From Thermoplasmata archaeon (GTDB lineage: Archaea > Thermoplasmatota > Thermoplasmata > Lutacidiplasmatales > UBA184): DNA of 24,262 nt. Shown here piece after piece: positions 1 to 7,802 of this stretch. A model generated the notes under the pieces. It did not search any database, was not told the origin of the DNA, and worked only from the letters and a program-made list of their open reading frames with translations. Location of the stretch: the NCBI GenBank assembly GCA_030039715.1, contig JASHVA010000095.1, positions 1 through 24,262 on the forward strand. The letters run 5' to 3'. Both the position numbers and the translations under genes were made by a program. Position 1 is the first letter of the stretch. Each line of letters opens with the position of its first letter.

Positions 1-474
1 CCCCGGCCACTTCGAGGAGGAGGACCGCGAACGACTCGACCAGCACGAGCGTGATGCCGTCCCAGGTCGTCCGCGGTCCCGCGAGGTACTGCGCGACGAG
101 GGCGAGGGCGAAAATCCCCCGATGCCGGCCCGGCATCCGAGCGCGTAGAACGGACCGCTGGCCCCGGTGCTCCAGTAATGCGCCCGGAGCAGCGCCCACT
201 GAGCGACCTCGGTGCCCCCGACGAGCGCGGCGAGGAAGAGGAGCGCGCCGGGGAGCGCCCCGTTCGACATCGACACGAGGAAGAGGAGGAACGCCACGGC
301 GAGCGGGATGCCCACGAAGAGACCGGCGGTGTAGGCGAAGACCTCGCGTCGCTCGTCGAACAGCGTCTCGGGAACCTGCGGCGTCGCGTACCGGCCGATC
401 TCGAGGTAGACGTACCCTCCCGAGAGCAGCACCCCGACCAACGCGCCCAGCGAGAGGCCCAGGTCGACGACCAT
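1..474 (-). CDS. Multi-pass membrane protein, 3' end outside the window, apparent frameshift
   Basis: The ATG at 474-472 lies 2 nt after the trmI stop, so the gene is probably in the trmI operon. The product looks like an integral membrane protein: hydrophobic segments lie at about residues 4-20, 48-65, 72-90 and 108-130. The segments are rich in Leu, Val, Ala and Gly, and there is no recognisable catalytic motif. The hydrophobic reading frame with GC-rich third positions is continuous from 474 to about 121. It then breaks at a run of five C at 116-120: the original frame stays open but becomes Ser/Arg-rich, while the +1 frame continues with further hydrophobic segments (starting GIFALALVAQYLAG) to the window edge. 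One extra C would restore the frame. I do not recognise the family. A sequencing or assembly error is as likely as a true frameshift. Confidence 0.6.
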   Translation of the reverse strand, partial: MVVDLGLSLGALVGVLLSGGYVYLEIGRYATPQVPETLFDERREVFAYTAGLFVGIPLAVAFLLFLVSMSNGALPGALLFLAALVGGTEVAQWALLRAHYWSTGASGPFYALGCRAGIGGFSPSPSSRSTSRDRGRPGTASRSCWSSRSRSSSSKWPG

Positions 475-476
475 GG

Positions 477-1250
477 TCAGTCCACCCGCCGGCCCGCTGC
501 CAGGAATCCGGTGTGGCCGAGCATCTCGAACGCCGGGCGCGTTCCCCCCTCGCCGACATGCAGCGAACGCTCCCACAGCTCGAGCGCCCGCACCTCGTCA
601 AAGCCGCTCGCCCGCAGCGATTGCACCGTCCGCTCGAGCTGGTTGTAGGTCGGAGAGAACGTGGCGACGTAGCCGCCGGGGGCCAGCGCGTCGTGGGCGG
701 CTCGGGCGACCGCCCACGGCTCGGGGAGGTCGAGCAGCACGCTCGACAGGCCGGTCGCGTCGATCCCGTCGCGCGCGACGTCGCGTTCCCGGAACTCGAC
801 GCGCGACGCGAGCCCGGCCCGGTCGACGTTCGCCCGGGCGGCCTCGAGGAAGTCCCGGCGCCGGTCGTAGGAAAGGACATGGCCTCCGGGACCGACGGCG
901 AACGCGAGCGCGACCGTGAGCGCCCCGCTGCCCGAGCCGGCCTCCGCTACGCGCGCTCCCGGTGCGACCCCCGCGAGGTAGAGCAGCTCGACCGCGTCCT
1001 TCGGCGTCACGATCTGCGCCCCCCGGCGCACCGCGGCGAAGAGGTCCTGGAGGCTCGGTCGGAGCACGCGGTAGCTGCGACCCAGCCAGACGGACTCGCC
1101 GCCGGGCGGCCGGCCGATCTCCGCGGAGAGGTCGATGACGCCGTCGTCGCCGAGCCGCACCGGCCCGGCCGCGAGCGTCACGACGATCGGCGGGATCCCC
1201 GGAGCCTTCAGGACGGCCGTGTCCCCCGCCCGCCACACCTCCTCCTCCAT
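477..1250 (-). CDS. trmI: tRNA (adenine-58-N1)-methyltransferase TrmI
   Basis: Class I SAM-dependent methyltransferase of 257 residues that methylates N1 of adenine 58 (in some archaea also 57) in the tRNA T-loop, usually as a homotetramer. An N-terminal beta domain (about 1-75) precedes the Rossmann domain. The SAM-binding motif I EAGSGSGALT is at 103-112, YDRRRDF follows at 128-134, the catalytic-site motif DLPEPW is at 174-179, and the family C-terminal motif RPAFEMLGHTGFL spans 238-250. I chose the ATG at 1250 over an upstream in-frame start because it is preceded by GAGGAG and begins just where homologues begin. A TATA-like TTATTA on the minus strand near 1284 fits a promoter. The gene ends 2 nt before the membrane-protein gene, so the two are likely cotranscribed. 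Length is normal for the family. Confidence 0.93.
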   Translation of the reverse strand: MEEEVWRAGDTAVLKAPGIPPIVVTLAAGPVRLGDDGVIDLSAEIGRPPGGESVWLGRSYRVLRPSLQDLFAAVRRGAQIVTPKDAVELLYLAGVAPGARVAEAGSGSGALTVALAFAVGPGGHVLSYDRRRDFLEAARANVDRAGLASRVEFRERDVARDGIDATGLSSVLLDLPEPWAVARAAHDALAPGGYVATFSPTYNQLERTVQSLRASGFDEVRALELWERSLHVGEGGTRPAFEMLGHTGFLAAGRRVD

Positions 1251-1443
1251 CGATGCGCTCTCCTCGCGCACGGGGGGCGCTCCGTAATAACCCGACGCTC
1301 CGCCGGGCCGAGGGTACGGACGCCGCACTCGCGGGATGCGTGCGGTTTTATGCGGGGAACGTTGCTCGGGGTCGCCCGGGGGACCGGAGCCCGCGCACCG
1401 TCTCGGGCGATCGGCGACCGGGAGTCGGGAAGACGCTCACCGT

Positions 1444-1517
1444 GCGGGCATAGTGTAGTCTGGTTATCACATAGGCTTGCCAAGCCTATAACCCGGGTTC
1501 AAATCCCGGTGCCCGCA
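1444..1517 (+). tRNA. tRNA-Gly (anticodon GCC)
   Basis: The acceptor stem GCGGGCA (1444-1450) pairs perfectly with TGCCCGC (1510-1516), followed by discriminator A at 1517. The anticodon loop CTTGCCAAG gives anticodon GCC in a clean stem, and the T-arm has the GGTTCAAATCC element. There is no intron, and CCA is not encoded (the next bases are TCC). The gene sits alone between divergent trmI and the downstream hydrolase. No convincing TATA box lies at the usual distance before the mature 5' end; a TTTTATG element near 1344-1350 is the nearest candidate. Confidence 0.97.
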
Positions 1518-1586
1518 TCCCCGAGCGCTCCGGGAGCCCGAACGAGGAACGAGCCGCATCGTCCCCGCGTCAAAACGTTTGAGAAC

Positions 1587-1596
1587 GAGGAGTGAT
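1587..1596 (+). promoter_or_regulatory. Strong Shine-Dalgarno sequence of the hydrolase gene
   Basis: GAGGAGTGAT is almost fully complementary to the 3' end of archaeal 16S rRNA. It ends 9 nt before the ATG at 1606 and decides that start. Confidence 0.75.
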
Positions 1597-1605
1597 ACCG
1601 CCCCG

Positions 1606-2478
1606 ATGGCCCGCGTTCGGAAGGTGAAGACCGCACGGGGGCGGTACTTCGAGTACGTCTCTCAGGGCAAGGGCCCGGCCACGCTCGTCGTCCATCCGGG
1701 CGGCCCGGGACTGACGTACCATTACCTTCGGGGCCTGCTCAAGCTCGCGAACTCCCACCTGAGGGTCGTCCTGTTCAACCCGCGCGGGGTCGGACACAGC
1801 TGGGCGCCCGAGTCCCCGAAGGAGTACACGGTCGCGACGATGGCCGAGGACGTGGAGGGGATCCGGCGCGCCCTCCACATCTCGGAGCTCCATCTCCTCG
1901 GCTACTCCGTCGGCGGGTTCGTTGCGCTCGAGTACGCGCACCGGTATCCGAACCGGCTCACTTCGCTGCTGCTCTGTGCCACCGCCGGGAGCGCGGAGGA
2001 GATCCGACAGTCGACCCGGATGATGCTCGCCGTCGCGCCCCGCAGCTGGCGAGAGCGTGTCCGGGAGCTCACGAAGGCCGGCGCGTTCGACTCCCCGGAG
2101 TACCAGCGGCTGGTCGAGCGGATCTTCGGCCCGTTCCAGACCCGGTTCTTCAAGGGGACGTCGAGCGACTGGAAGGCGACGAAGATGTCGGCCGCGGTCT
2201 ACCGCGCGATGATGACCCGCTCGGGGGACGAGTTCGCAGTCGACGGGACGCTCGCGCGATGGGACGGACGCCGCTACTACTCCCGGATCGAGGTGCCGAC
2301 GCTCGTGGTCGTCGGCCGGTACGACTTCTTCCTGACCGCCTCGGTAGAGATGAGCGAGCGAATCGAGCCCGCACACCTCCGCGTGCTCCAGAACTCGAGC
2401 CATCGGGCGATTCTCGAGCAGCCGAAGGAGTTCCTGGGGACCGTCCGCGAGTTCCTCGAGGACGTGACGGGCGGCTAG
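1606..2478 (+). CDS. Alpha/beta hydrolase, prolyl iminopeptidase-like (S33 family)
   Basis: Protein of 290 residues with the layout of proline iminopeptidases and of tricorn-interacting factor F1. The oxyanion motif HPGGPG is at 30-35, the nucleophile elbow GYSVGG puts Ser at 101, and a cap region lies at about 130-215. The remaining triad residues are likely Asp240 (VVVGRYDFF) and His266 (NSSHRAI). The family releases N-terminal proline or other residues from short peptides in the cytoplasm. I chose the ATG at 1606 because GAGGAGTGAT at 1587-1596 is a near-perfect Shine-Dalgarno sequence at good spacing; the TTG at 1579 would put the Shine-Dalgarno sequence inside the gene. The family also contains esterases and other hydrolases, so substrate is inferred. 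An F2/F3-like aminopeptidase lies 15 kb away in the same window. Confidence 0.83.
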   Translation: MARVRKVKTARGRYFEYVSQGKGPATLVVHPGGPGLTYHYLRGLLKLANSHLRVVLFNPRGVGHSWAPESPKEYTVATMAEDVEGIRRALHISELHLLGYSVGGFVALEYAHRYPNRLTSLLLCATAGSAEEIRQSTRMMLAVAPRSWRERVRELTKAGAFDSPEYQRLVERIFGPFQTRFFKGTSSDWKATKMSAAVYRAMMTRSGDEFAVDGTLARWDGRRYYSRIEVPTLVVVGRYDFFLTASVEMSERIEPAHLRVLQNSSHRAILEQPKEFLGTVREFLEDVTGG

Positions 2479-2495
2479 CGGTCGCGGCGCGCCGA

Positions 2496-2501
2496 GATAT
2501 A
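2496..2501 (+). promoter_or_regulatory. TATA-like box of the ABC transporter operon
   Basis: GATATA stands in an otherwise GC-rich gap, centred about 36 nt before the ATG at 2535. This predicts a transcript start near 2525 and a very short leader. Confidence 0.5.
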
Positions 2502-2534
2502 GGGGCGCTGGCGTCCCCGAGGCCGAATCCACCG

Positions 2535-3218
2535 ATGGCGAGCGATGTCGTGGTCGCCGGCGAGGACGTCTGGAAGGTCTACGGAGCCGGCGAGACCGAG
2601 GTGCGGGCCCTGGCCGGCCTCAACGTGGCGATCCGCCGCGGCGAGATCGTGGCCGTGATGGGGCCGTCGGGTTCCGGTAAGACGACGTTCCTCAACTGCT
2701 TCTCGGGCCTCGACGACATCACCCGGGGCAAGGTGACGCTCGACGGGGTCGACATCCACCACCTCCCGGACCGGAAGAAGAGCGAGTTCCGGGCCCGGAA
2801 GATGGGCTTCGTCTTCCAGTCGTACAACCTCCTGCCCGTGTTCTCCGCCGTCGAGAACGTCGAGCTCCCGCTGCTGATCTCGGGCGTCGCCGCGCCCGAG
2901 GCTCGGGAGCGGGCGCGGGCCGTCTTGGGCGAGCTCGGGCTCGCGGACCGCGAGCACCACCGTCCGTCCGAGCTGTCGGGCGGCCAGCAGCAGCGGGTCT
3001 CCCTCGCGCGTGCCCTCGTCGCCCGTCCGTCGATCGTTTGGGCGGACGAGCCGACCGGTAACCTCGACGAGGAGGGGGCGACCCAGGTGACGGCGCTCCT
3101 GCGGAGCCTCAACCGGGAGTACCACCAGACGATGGTCGTCGTGACGCACGACGCCTCCGTGGCCGCGGCGTGCGACCGGACGCTGAAGATGCACGACGGC
3201 CGGCTCGTCCCGAGCTAG
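2535..3218 (+). CDS. ABC transporter ATP-binding protein (MacB/LolD type)
   Basis: Nucleotide-binding subunit of 227 residues. It has Walker A GPSGSGKT (43-50), Q-loop Gln95, signature LSGGQQQR (148-155), Walker B SIVWADE (166-172) followed by PTGNLD, and H-loop His205. The insert and the signature match the LolD/MacB/FtsE-like class, which couples ATP hydrolysis to FtsX-type permeases. These move substrates from the outer membrane leaflet or work as mechanotransmitters rather than as classical importers. The next gene encodes such a permease, starting 9 nt downstream, so the two form one unit. The start ATG at 2535 is preceded by a TATA-like box. The upstream reading frame stays open, but the longer version has no family similarity before this Met. 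Confidence 0.93.
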   Translation: MASDVVVAGEDVWKVYGAGETEVRALAGLNVAIRRGEIVAVMGPSGSGKTTFLNCFSGLDDITRGKVTLDGVDIHHLPDRKKSEFRARKMGFVFQSYNLLPVFSAVENVELPLLISGVAAPEARERARAVLGELGLADREHHRPSELSGGQQQRVSLARALVARPSIVWADEPTGNLDEEGATQVTALLRSLNREYHQTMVVVTHDASVAAACDRTLKMHDGRLVPS

Positions 3219-3223
3219 GAGGG
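3217..3223 (+). promoter_or_regulatory. Shine-Dalgarno sequence of the permease gene
   Basis: AGGAGGG overlaps the TAG stop of the ATPase gene and lies 4 nt before the GTG at 3228. It points to translational coupling of the two subunits. Confidence 0.65.
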
Positions 3224-3227
3224 CGCC

Positions 3228-6161
3228 GTGGCCTCGGACGCGCTGCTCCTCGGCCTCTTCCTCGTCGTCCTCCTCGTCCTCGTCGCGGCACTCGCCCTCG
3301 GCCATCGGGTCGCGTTCCGGATCGCCGCGCGGAACGTCCGTCGCGGGAAGTGGCGGACCGTCCTGATCGTCTTCGGGCTGCTCGTCGGGACGGCGATCAT
3401 CTCGGGCTCGTTCGTCATCCAGGACACGGTCGCGGCGGTCGACGTCCACTTCACGTACCAGGCCTACGGCTTCACCGACGAGGCGATCTACAACGACTCG
3501 GTCGCCCAGGGGAGCGCGCCGTACGCGTTCTTCCCCAGCTCGGTCTTCTCGGCGATCGCGAACCGCACCGCGACGGAGTCGCTGATCGCCGGCACGACGC
3601 CCGAGCTCGTCGACTCCGGCAGCGTCTACGATCGGACGAGCGGAGTGCCCGAGGCCGGCGTGACCGTGATCGGCGTCAACGCGAGCGCGGGGGCCGTGCT
3701 CGGCGATTTCACGTACGACAACGGGACGACGACCCCCGGGCCGCTCCCCGGCGAGGTGCTGCTCGACGATACGCTCGCCGGCAACCTCGGGGCGTCGACC
3801 GGCGACGAGGTGGTCCTCTACGGGGCGACCGCCGTCCCGCTCGTCGTCCAGGGGATCGTCCGGGACGATACCCGGGGCGGCTTCCTCGGCGGCAACACCG
3901 CGTTCGTGACGCTCCCCACCTCGCAGGCGTTCGCGAACGAGACCGGGCACCTCAACTTCGTCGCGGTGACGAACGTCGGTTCGCTCACCGCGGGCGTGGC
4001 CCACACCGGCGCGGTGATGTCGTTCCTCAACACGACGCTCGACGACCTCGGGCGTCCCGCGGGCCTTCAGGCGGTCGCGCTCCTTCAGAACAACCTCAAC
4101 GCCGCGATCTCGAGCGCGGCGACGACGGCGACCCTCTTCCTCGTCCTCGGGCTCTTCTCGATCCTCGCGGGGACGCTCCTCATCGTCGGGATCTTCGTCA
4201 CGCTCGCCGAGGAGCGGAAGGGGGAGATGGGGATGCTGCGCGCGGTCGGGCTCAACCGCCGCGGTCTCGTCTACATCTTCTTCTTCGAGGGGACGATCTA
4301 CGCGGCGCTGGCCGCGCTCGCCGGGACCGCGCTCGGCGTCGTGATCGGCTACGTGCTCCTGCTCGTCGACACGCGGCTCTTCGCCGCCCAGAGCGCGCAG
4401 GTCTCGGCGGCCCTCTTCGCCTCGTTCACGGTCTCGGGCGTGAGCCTCCTCACCGCCTACGTGCTCGGATTCCTGCTCGCGGTCGTCACCATCGCTGCGA
4501 CGAGCGCCCGGGTGAGCCGCCTCAACATCGTGCGGGCGATTCGGTCGATCCCCGAGCCGCCGCCGGCCCGGCGCGTGTACACCTACCTCGCCTATCTCGG
4601 AGCGCTCCTCGTCGCCCTCGGGGGACTCCTCTTCGCCGCCACCCGCTCCGGCACCGGCGATATCTCCTACCCGCTCATCGGCCTCGCCTTCGTGATCGTC
4701 GGCGGCGCCCTCGTCGCCGCGCGGTTCGTCCGGGACCGGTACGCGTTCAGCGCCGCCGGCATCCTGCTGATCGCGTGGGGCGGCACGGTCGACATCCACC
4801 GCGCCCTCCTCGGGAGCTCGCACACCGGGACGATCTTCGCGGTGTTCGTCGAGGGGATCGAAATGGTCCTCGGAGGCGTCCTCCTCTTCGTCTTCAACTC
4901 CGACCTCCTCGTCGCGGGCATCTCGCGCCTCGTGGGCCGCCACGGCCGGGCGGTGCCGGTCGTCCGGATCGGCCTCTCCTACCCGCGGCGGCGGCCGATG
5001 CGGAGCGCGGTGAACTTCACGGTCTTCGCGATGGTGATCTTCACGGTCGTCCTGATCGCGGCGTACGGGAACGGCGTCTCGACCTCGGTCGCTCGGTCGG
5101 TGACCGCCGAGTCGGGCGGCTACACGTTCTTCGGCTACTCCACGGGCTCGATCCCCGACCTCGCGGGCGACGTCGCCAACAACTCCACGCTCGCCTCGCA
5201 GATCTCGGTCGCCGTCCCGGTGACGTACGGAACGGTCGCCTCCGCGCCGTCGGGCTGGCCCTCCCCGTTCTACGACGCGATCTACGCGCCCGCGGTCGGC
5301 GCGGACCCCGCGGAGAACTTCTACACGACGAACAGCTACAACTTCACGGCGACCTGGCACGGCCTGAGCGCCGCCGCCGTCTGGGCCGAGGTCGCCTCGA
5401 ACGACTCGGTCGCGGTGGTCGACGGGAACTGGGCGCCCGGGTCCTCGACCATCCTCTCGGGGGCGCACCCCACCGTCGCGCTCGGCGGCACCGTGCCGCT
5501 GGAGAACCCGGCGACGCACGCCCGGTCGAACGTCACGGTGATCGGCTACATGGACCAGGAGTTCCTCACCGGCTTCTGGGTGAGCCCGAGCGCCGCCGCC
5601 GCGCTCGGCTACTCGAACTTCCAGGGCTCGCTGTTCAAGGTCGCCGCCGGCGCCTCGACCTCGGACGCCGCGGTCGACCTGAAGCGCGCGTTCTTCCCGT
5701 ACGGCCTCCAGCTGTACAACTTCGCGGAGATCCTCCAGCAGTCGGTGCAGAGCCTCGAGAGCGCGATCGGGCTCCTCGAGATCTTCGTCTCGCTCGGTCT
5801 CGCGGTCGGCATCGCGGGAATGGGGATCGTCGCGCTCCGGGCGGTCACGGAGCGGCGGACCCAGATCGGGATGCTGCGGGCGGAAGGGTTCACCCGCGGG
5901 ATGATCCTCGGCTCGTTCCTGCTGGAGTACTCGTACGTGACGCTCTTCGGCATCGCGGTCGGCACCGGGCTCGCCCTCTGGCTGTACTACAACGCGACCA
6001 CGGGGAACCCCGGCGGCCAGTTCGGGACGTTCGCGGTGCCGGTCGCCACGATCGCGACCACGGTGCTCGTCGCCTACCTCCTCACCCTCGCGGCGATCGC
6101 CGGCCCCTCGTGGAAGGCGGCCACCCTTCCGCCGGCCGAGGCGGTGCGGTACACGGAGTGA
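3228..6161 (+). CDS. Large double-FtsX (MacB-like) ABC permease
   Basis: Membrane permease of 977 residues, with two FtsX-type halves. The first half has helix 1 at 5-25, helix 2 at 43-65, an extracytoplasmic domain at about 66-295, and three helices at about 300-325, 347-380 and 393-425. A middle block of about four hydrophobic segments follows (450-470, 482-500, 506-520, 540-565). The second half starts with a helix at about 596-614, then an ectodomain at about 620-835 and three C-terminal helices near 845-870, 890-915 and 935-960. Both halves carry the cytoplasmic signature that follows the first helix after the ectodomain (GEMGMLRAVGL at 332-342; TQIGMLRAEGF in the second copy). The ectodomains contain many N-x-S/T sequons, as expected for archaeal surface proteins. 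Start GTG is preceded by AGGAGGG overlapping the stop of the ATPase gene. Substrate is unknown. Confidence 0.88.
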   Translation: MASDALLLGLFLVVLLVLVAALALGHRVAFRIAARNVRRGKWRTVLIVFGLLVGTAIISGSFVIQDTVAAVDVHFTYQAYGFTDEAIYNDSVAQGSAPYAFFPSSVFSAIANRTATESLIAGTTPELVDSGSVYDRTSGVPEAGVTVIGVNASAGAVLGDFTYDNGTTTPGPLPGEVLLDDTLAGNLGASTGDEVVLYGATAVPLVVQGIVRDDTRGGFLGGNTAFVTLPTSQAFANETGHLNFVAVTNVGSLTAGVAHTGAVMSFLNTTLDDLGRPAGLQAVALLQNNLNAAISSAATTATLFLVLGLFSILAGTLLIVGIFVTLAEERKGEMGMLRAVGLNRRGLVYIFFFEGTIYAALAALAGTALGVVIGYVLLLVDTRLFAAQSAQVSAALFASFTVSGVSLLTAYVLGFLLAVVTIAATSARVSRLNIVRAIRSIPEPPPARRVYTYLAYLGALLVALGGLLFAATRSGTGDISYPLIGLAFVIVGGALVAARFVRDRYAFSAAGILLIAWGGTVDIHRALLGSSHTGTIFAVFVEGIEMVLGGVLLFVFNSDLLVAGISRLVGRHGRAVPVVRIGLSYPRRRPMRSAVNFTVFAMVIFTVVLIAAYGNGVSTSVARSVTAESGGYTFFGYSTGSIPDLAGDVANNSTLASQISVAVPVTYGTVASAPSGWPSPFYDAIYAPAVGADPAENFYTTNSYNFTATWHGLSAAAVWAEVASNDSVAVVDGNWAPGSSTILSGAHPTVALGGTVPLENPATHARSNVTVIGYMDQEFLTGFWVSPSAAAALGYSNFQGSLFKVAAGASTSDAAVDLKRAFFPYGLQLYNFAEILQQSVQSLESAIGLLEIFVSLGLAVGIAGMGIVALRAVTERRTQIGMLRAEGFTRGMILGSFLLEYSYVTLFGIAVGTGLALWLYYNATTGNPGGQFGTFAVPVATIATTVLVAYLLTLAAIAGPSWKAATLPPAEAVRYTE

Positions 6162-6228
6162 GCGGCCACACCAACTTAGAAATCCCCCGACGACCCTCGC
6201 CGGAGCGCCCCAGGGGCCCGGAGATTCG

Positions 6229-6480
6229 ATGAAGTGCGAAGGGTGCGGCGCTCAGCTCGCCGACGATGCGAAGGTCTGCCCGAAGTGCGGTCGAAAGGTC
6301 GGCGCGGTCGAGCACGCCGCCGGCGAGACGAAGGTCGTCGCCGGGAAGATCGGCCGCGGCTTCGTGAGCGGCGTGAAGACGCTCGGCGCCGACGTGAAGA
6401 AGGCGACGAAGAAGAAGGACGGCGACACCGCGGAGCCGCCGCCTCCGCCCCCGCCGCCGCCTCCCCCGCCGCCGCCGTAG
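6229..6480 (+). CDS. Small zinc-ribbon protein with polyproline tail
   Basis: Protein of 83 residues. Two CxxC knuckles, CEGC (3-6) and CPKC (18-21), form an N-terminal zinc ribbon. A basic amphipathic stretch with Lys-rich end (about 30-62) follows, and the protein ends in 14 consecutive prolines encoded by mixed CCG, CCT and CCC codons. There is no membrane segment. Zinc ribbons of this kind are common in archaeal proteins and often serve in protein or nucleic-acid contacts; no specific role can be given. A possible TATA box (ACTTAGAAAT, 6174-6183) lies about 50 nt upstream. The polyproline run should depend on aIF5A for translation. It follows the permease gene by 67 nt but probably has its own promoter. 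Confidence 0.72.
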   Translation: MKCEGCGAQLADDAKVCPKCGRKVGAVEHAAGETKVVAGKIGRGFVSGVKTLGADVKKATKKKDGDTAEPPPPPPPPPPPPPP

Positions 6481-6513
6481 GCGCGGGCCGCCACCGTCGG
6501 CCGGCAAGGGAAC

Positions 6514-6521
6514 CCATAAGC
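6514..6521 (+). promoter_or_regulatory. TATA-like box of the methyltransferase gene
   Basis: CCATAAGC is centred about 29 nt before the GTG at 6546, which is right for a leaderless archaeal transcript. Confidence 0.45.
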
Positions 6522-6545
6522 GGGGCGCCGGCCCTCGTACCGCAC

Positions 6546-7268
6546 GTGGCGGACCCGGCGGCGCTCCCGGACGACCCGAAGCGGCTCGTGCGGGAGGGCT
6601 GGAACCACGTCTCCACGATCTACCGGCCGCCGGGCTCGACCGCCGACGCCTTCGACCACACGAACGCCGACTACCGCGAGTGGCTCGCGCCGCTCGTCCG
6701 CCGCCTCGCGCCCGGCACCGACGTCCTCGACCTGGGCTGCGGCTGCGGGATACCGGAAGCGACGCTCCTCGCCGAGCGGTTCCGCGTGACCGGGATCGAC
6801 ATCTCCGACGTCCAGATCGAGCGGGCGCGGCGCCTTCTCCCGGACCTGAAGTTCCTGCGGGCCGACATGACGCGGGTCGCGTTCCCGGACCTCGCGTTCG
6901 GCGGGGTCGTCTGCCTGTACGCGCTCATCCACGTCCCGCTCGCCGAGCAGCCGCCGCTCCTCGCCCGAGTCCACCGGTGGCTGCGCCCGGGCGGGCTCTT
7001 CCTCGTCACGACCGGAGCCTCGGCCTGGACGGGCGTCGAGGAGGGCTGGCTCGGGTCGAATGCGAAGATGTACTGGAGCCACGCCGACGCCGCGACCTAC
7101 GAGGAGTGGTTCCGCGCGTCCGGCTTCAAGCTCCTGCAGCGGCGCCGGGTGCCGGAGGGCGAGAGCGAGCACGCCCTCTTCCTCGTCCAGAAGCGCGGCG
7201 GGCCGCCGACCTCCGCGGCCCCCGACGCCGACTCCGCCGGCTACGCCCGGAGCGCCCCGAGAAAGTAG
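6546..7268 (+). CDS. Class I SAM-dependent methyltransferase, substrate unknown
   Basis: Protein of 240 residues with motif I VLDLGCGCGIPE (60-71), an acidic residue after strand 2 (GIDIS, 83-87), RADMTRVAFPD as motif II/III and LRPGGLFLVTTGA as post-motif. This is the UbiE/small-molecule methyltransferase type. The second Cys in the glycine loop (GCGCG) is common in this type. The C-terminal 20-25 residues are Pro/Ala-rich and probably disordered. The GTG start fits the TATA-like box 29 nt upstream; an ATG does not occur at a suitable place. The substrate cannot be inferred from neighbours. Confidence 0.82.
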   Translation: MADPAALPDDPKRLVREGWNHVSTIYRPPGSTADAFDHTNADYREWLAPLVRRLAPGTDVLDLGCGCGIPEATLLAERFRVTGIDISDVQIERARRLLPDLKFLRADMTRVAFPDLAFGGVVCLYALIHVPLAEQPPLLARVHRWLRPGGLFLVTTGASAWTGVEEGWLGSNAKMYWSHADAATYEEWFRASGFKLLQRRRVPEGESEHALFLVQKRGGPPTSAAPDADSAGYARSAPRK

Positions 7269-7334
7269 AATCTAGCCGAACGCGTTGCCGAGGGGGGCGG
7301 GGGGCCGGGGCAACGGCCCGCCCCGGGGGACGAC

Positions 7335-7742
7335 GTGGGGGAGTCCGACACGGCCCGGACCGCGCTCAAGTTCGTCAACGAGATCAACCGGCACGACGTC
7401 GAGAGCGTGGTCGCGATGATGGCCGACGACCACCTGTTCGTCGACGGGCTCGGCCAGGAGCTCCGCGGACGGGAGCGCCTGCGGGAGGCCTGGCAGGGGT
7501 ACTTCGAGAAGTTCCCGGACTACCACCTCGCGGTCAAGGAGTGGTTCCAGAACGGGCGGGTCGTCGCGCTGTTCGGCACCGCGAGCGGAACGGCGGCGGT
7601 GAACGGCGAGCTCCCGGCCGAGAACCGCTGGAAGATCCCGGCGGCCTGGCGCGTGGTCGTGCGCGACCAGAAGATCGTGCACTGGCAGGTCTACGCCGAC
7701 TCGGAGCCGGTCTGGAAGCTCCTCGGGGTGAAGCGCTACTAG
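7335..7742 (+). CDS. SnoaL-like (NTF2-fold) protein
   Basis: Protein of 135 residues with the pattern of the SnoaL/ketosteroid-isomerase-like cone fold. A first helix (about 5-28, with the typical N..D.E.V...M...H turn) leads into strand LFVDGLG, then the GRERLREAWQGYFEKFPDYH helix pair, and four C-terminal strands ending in VVVRDQKIVHWQVYAD. Members include polyketide cyclases, isomerases and many stress-linked proteins without known activity, so no reaction is claimed. The start is GTG at 7335, 66 nt after the methyltransferase stop; a small AT-rich element lies at 7263-7272. It could form a transcription unit with the methyltransferase. Confidence 0.75.
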   Translation: MGESDTARTALKFVNEINRHDVESVVAMMADDHLFVDGLGQELRGRERLREAWQGYFEKFPDYHLAVKEWFQNGRVVALFGTASGTAAVNGELPAENRWKIPAAWRVVVRDQKIVHWQVYADSEPVWKLLGVKRY

Positions 7743-7802
7743 CGCGGGGGGCCGCAGCTCCCCGCGCGGAGGAAGGGGTTCGCTCCCGGCGGCTCGGCGC
7801 CG

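Noticed and set aside
51..1595. Plus-strand frame of 514 codons across trmI and tRNA-Gly
   Set aside because: It runs antisense through trmI and straight through the tRNA; composition is Arg/Pro-rich with no domain.
2475..5519. Very long minus-strand open frame (about 1014 codons)
   Set aside because: It is antisense to the ABC ATPase and permease genes, whose motifs and membrane segments are clear. Its product is Arg/Asp/Glu/Gly repeats typical of shadows in GC-rich DNA.
3170..6232. Long plus-strand open frame overlapping the permease
   Set aside because: Arg/Pro-rich composition, no domains, and it lies in another frame of the well-supported permease.
6436..6480. CCG/CCT/CCC repeat as a DNA repeat element
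   Set aside because: It is the in-frame polyproline tail of the zinc-ribbon gene, with mixed codons.
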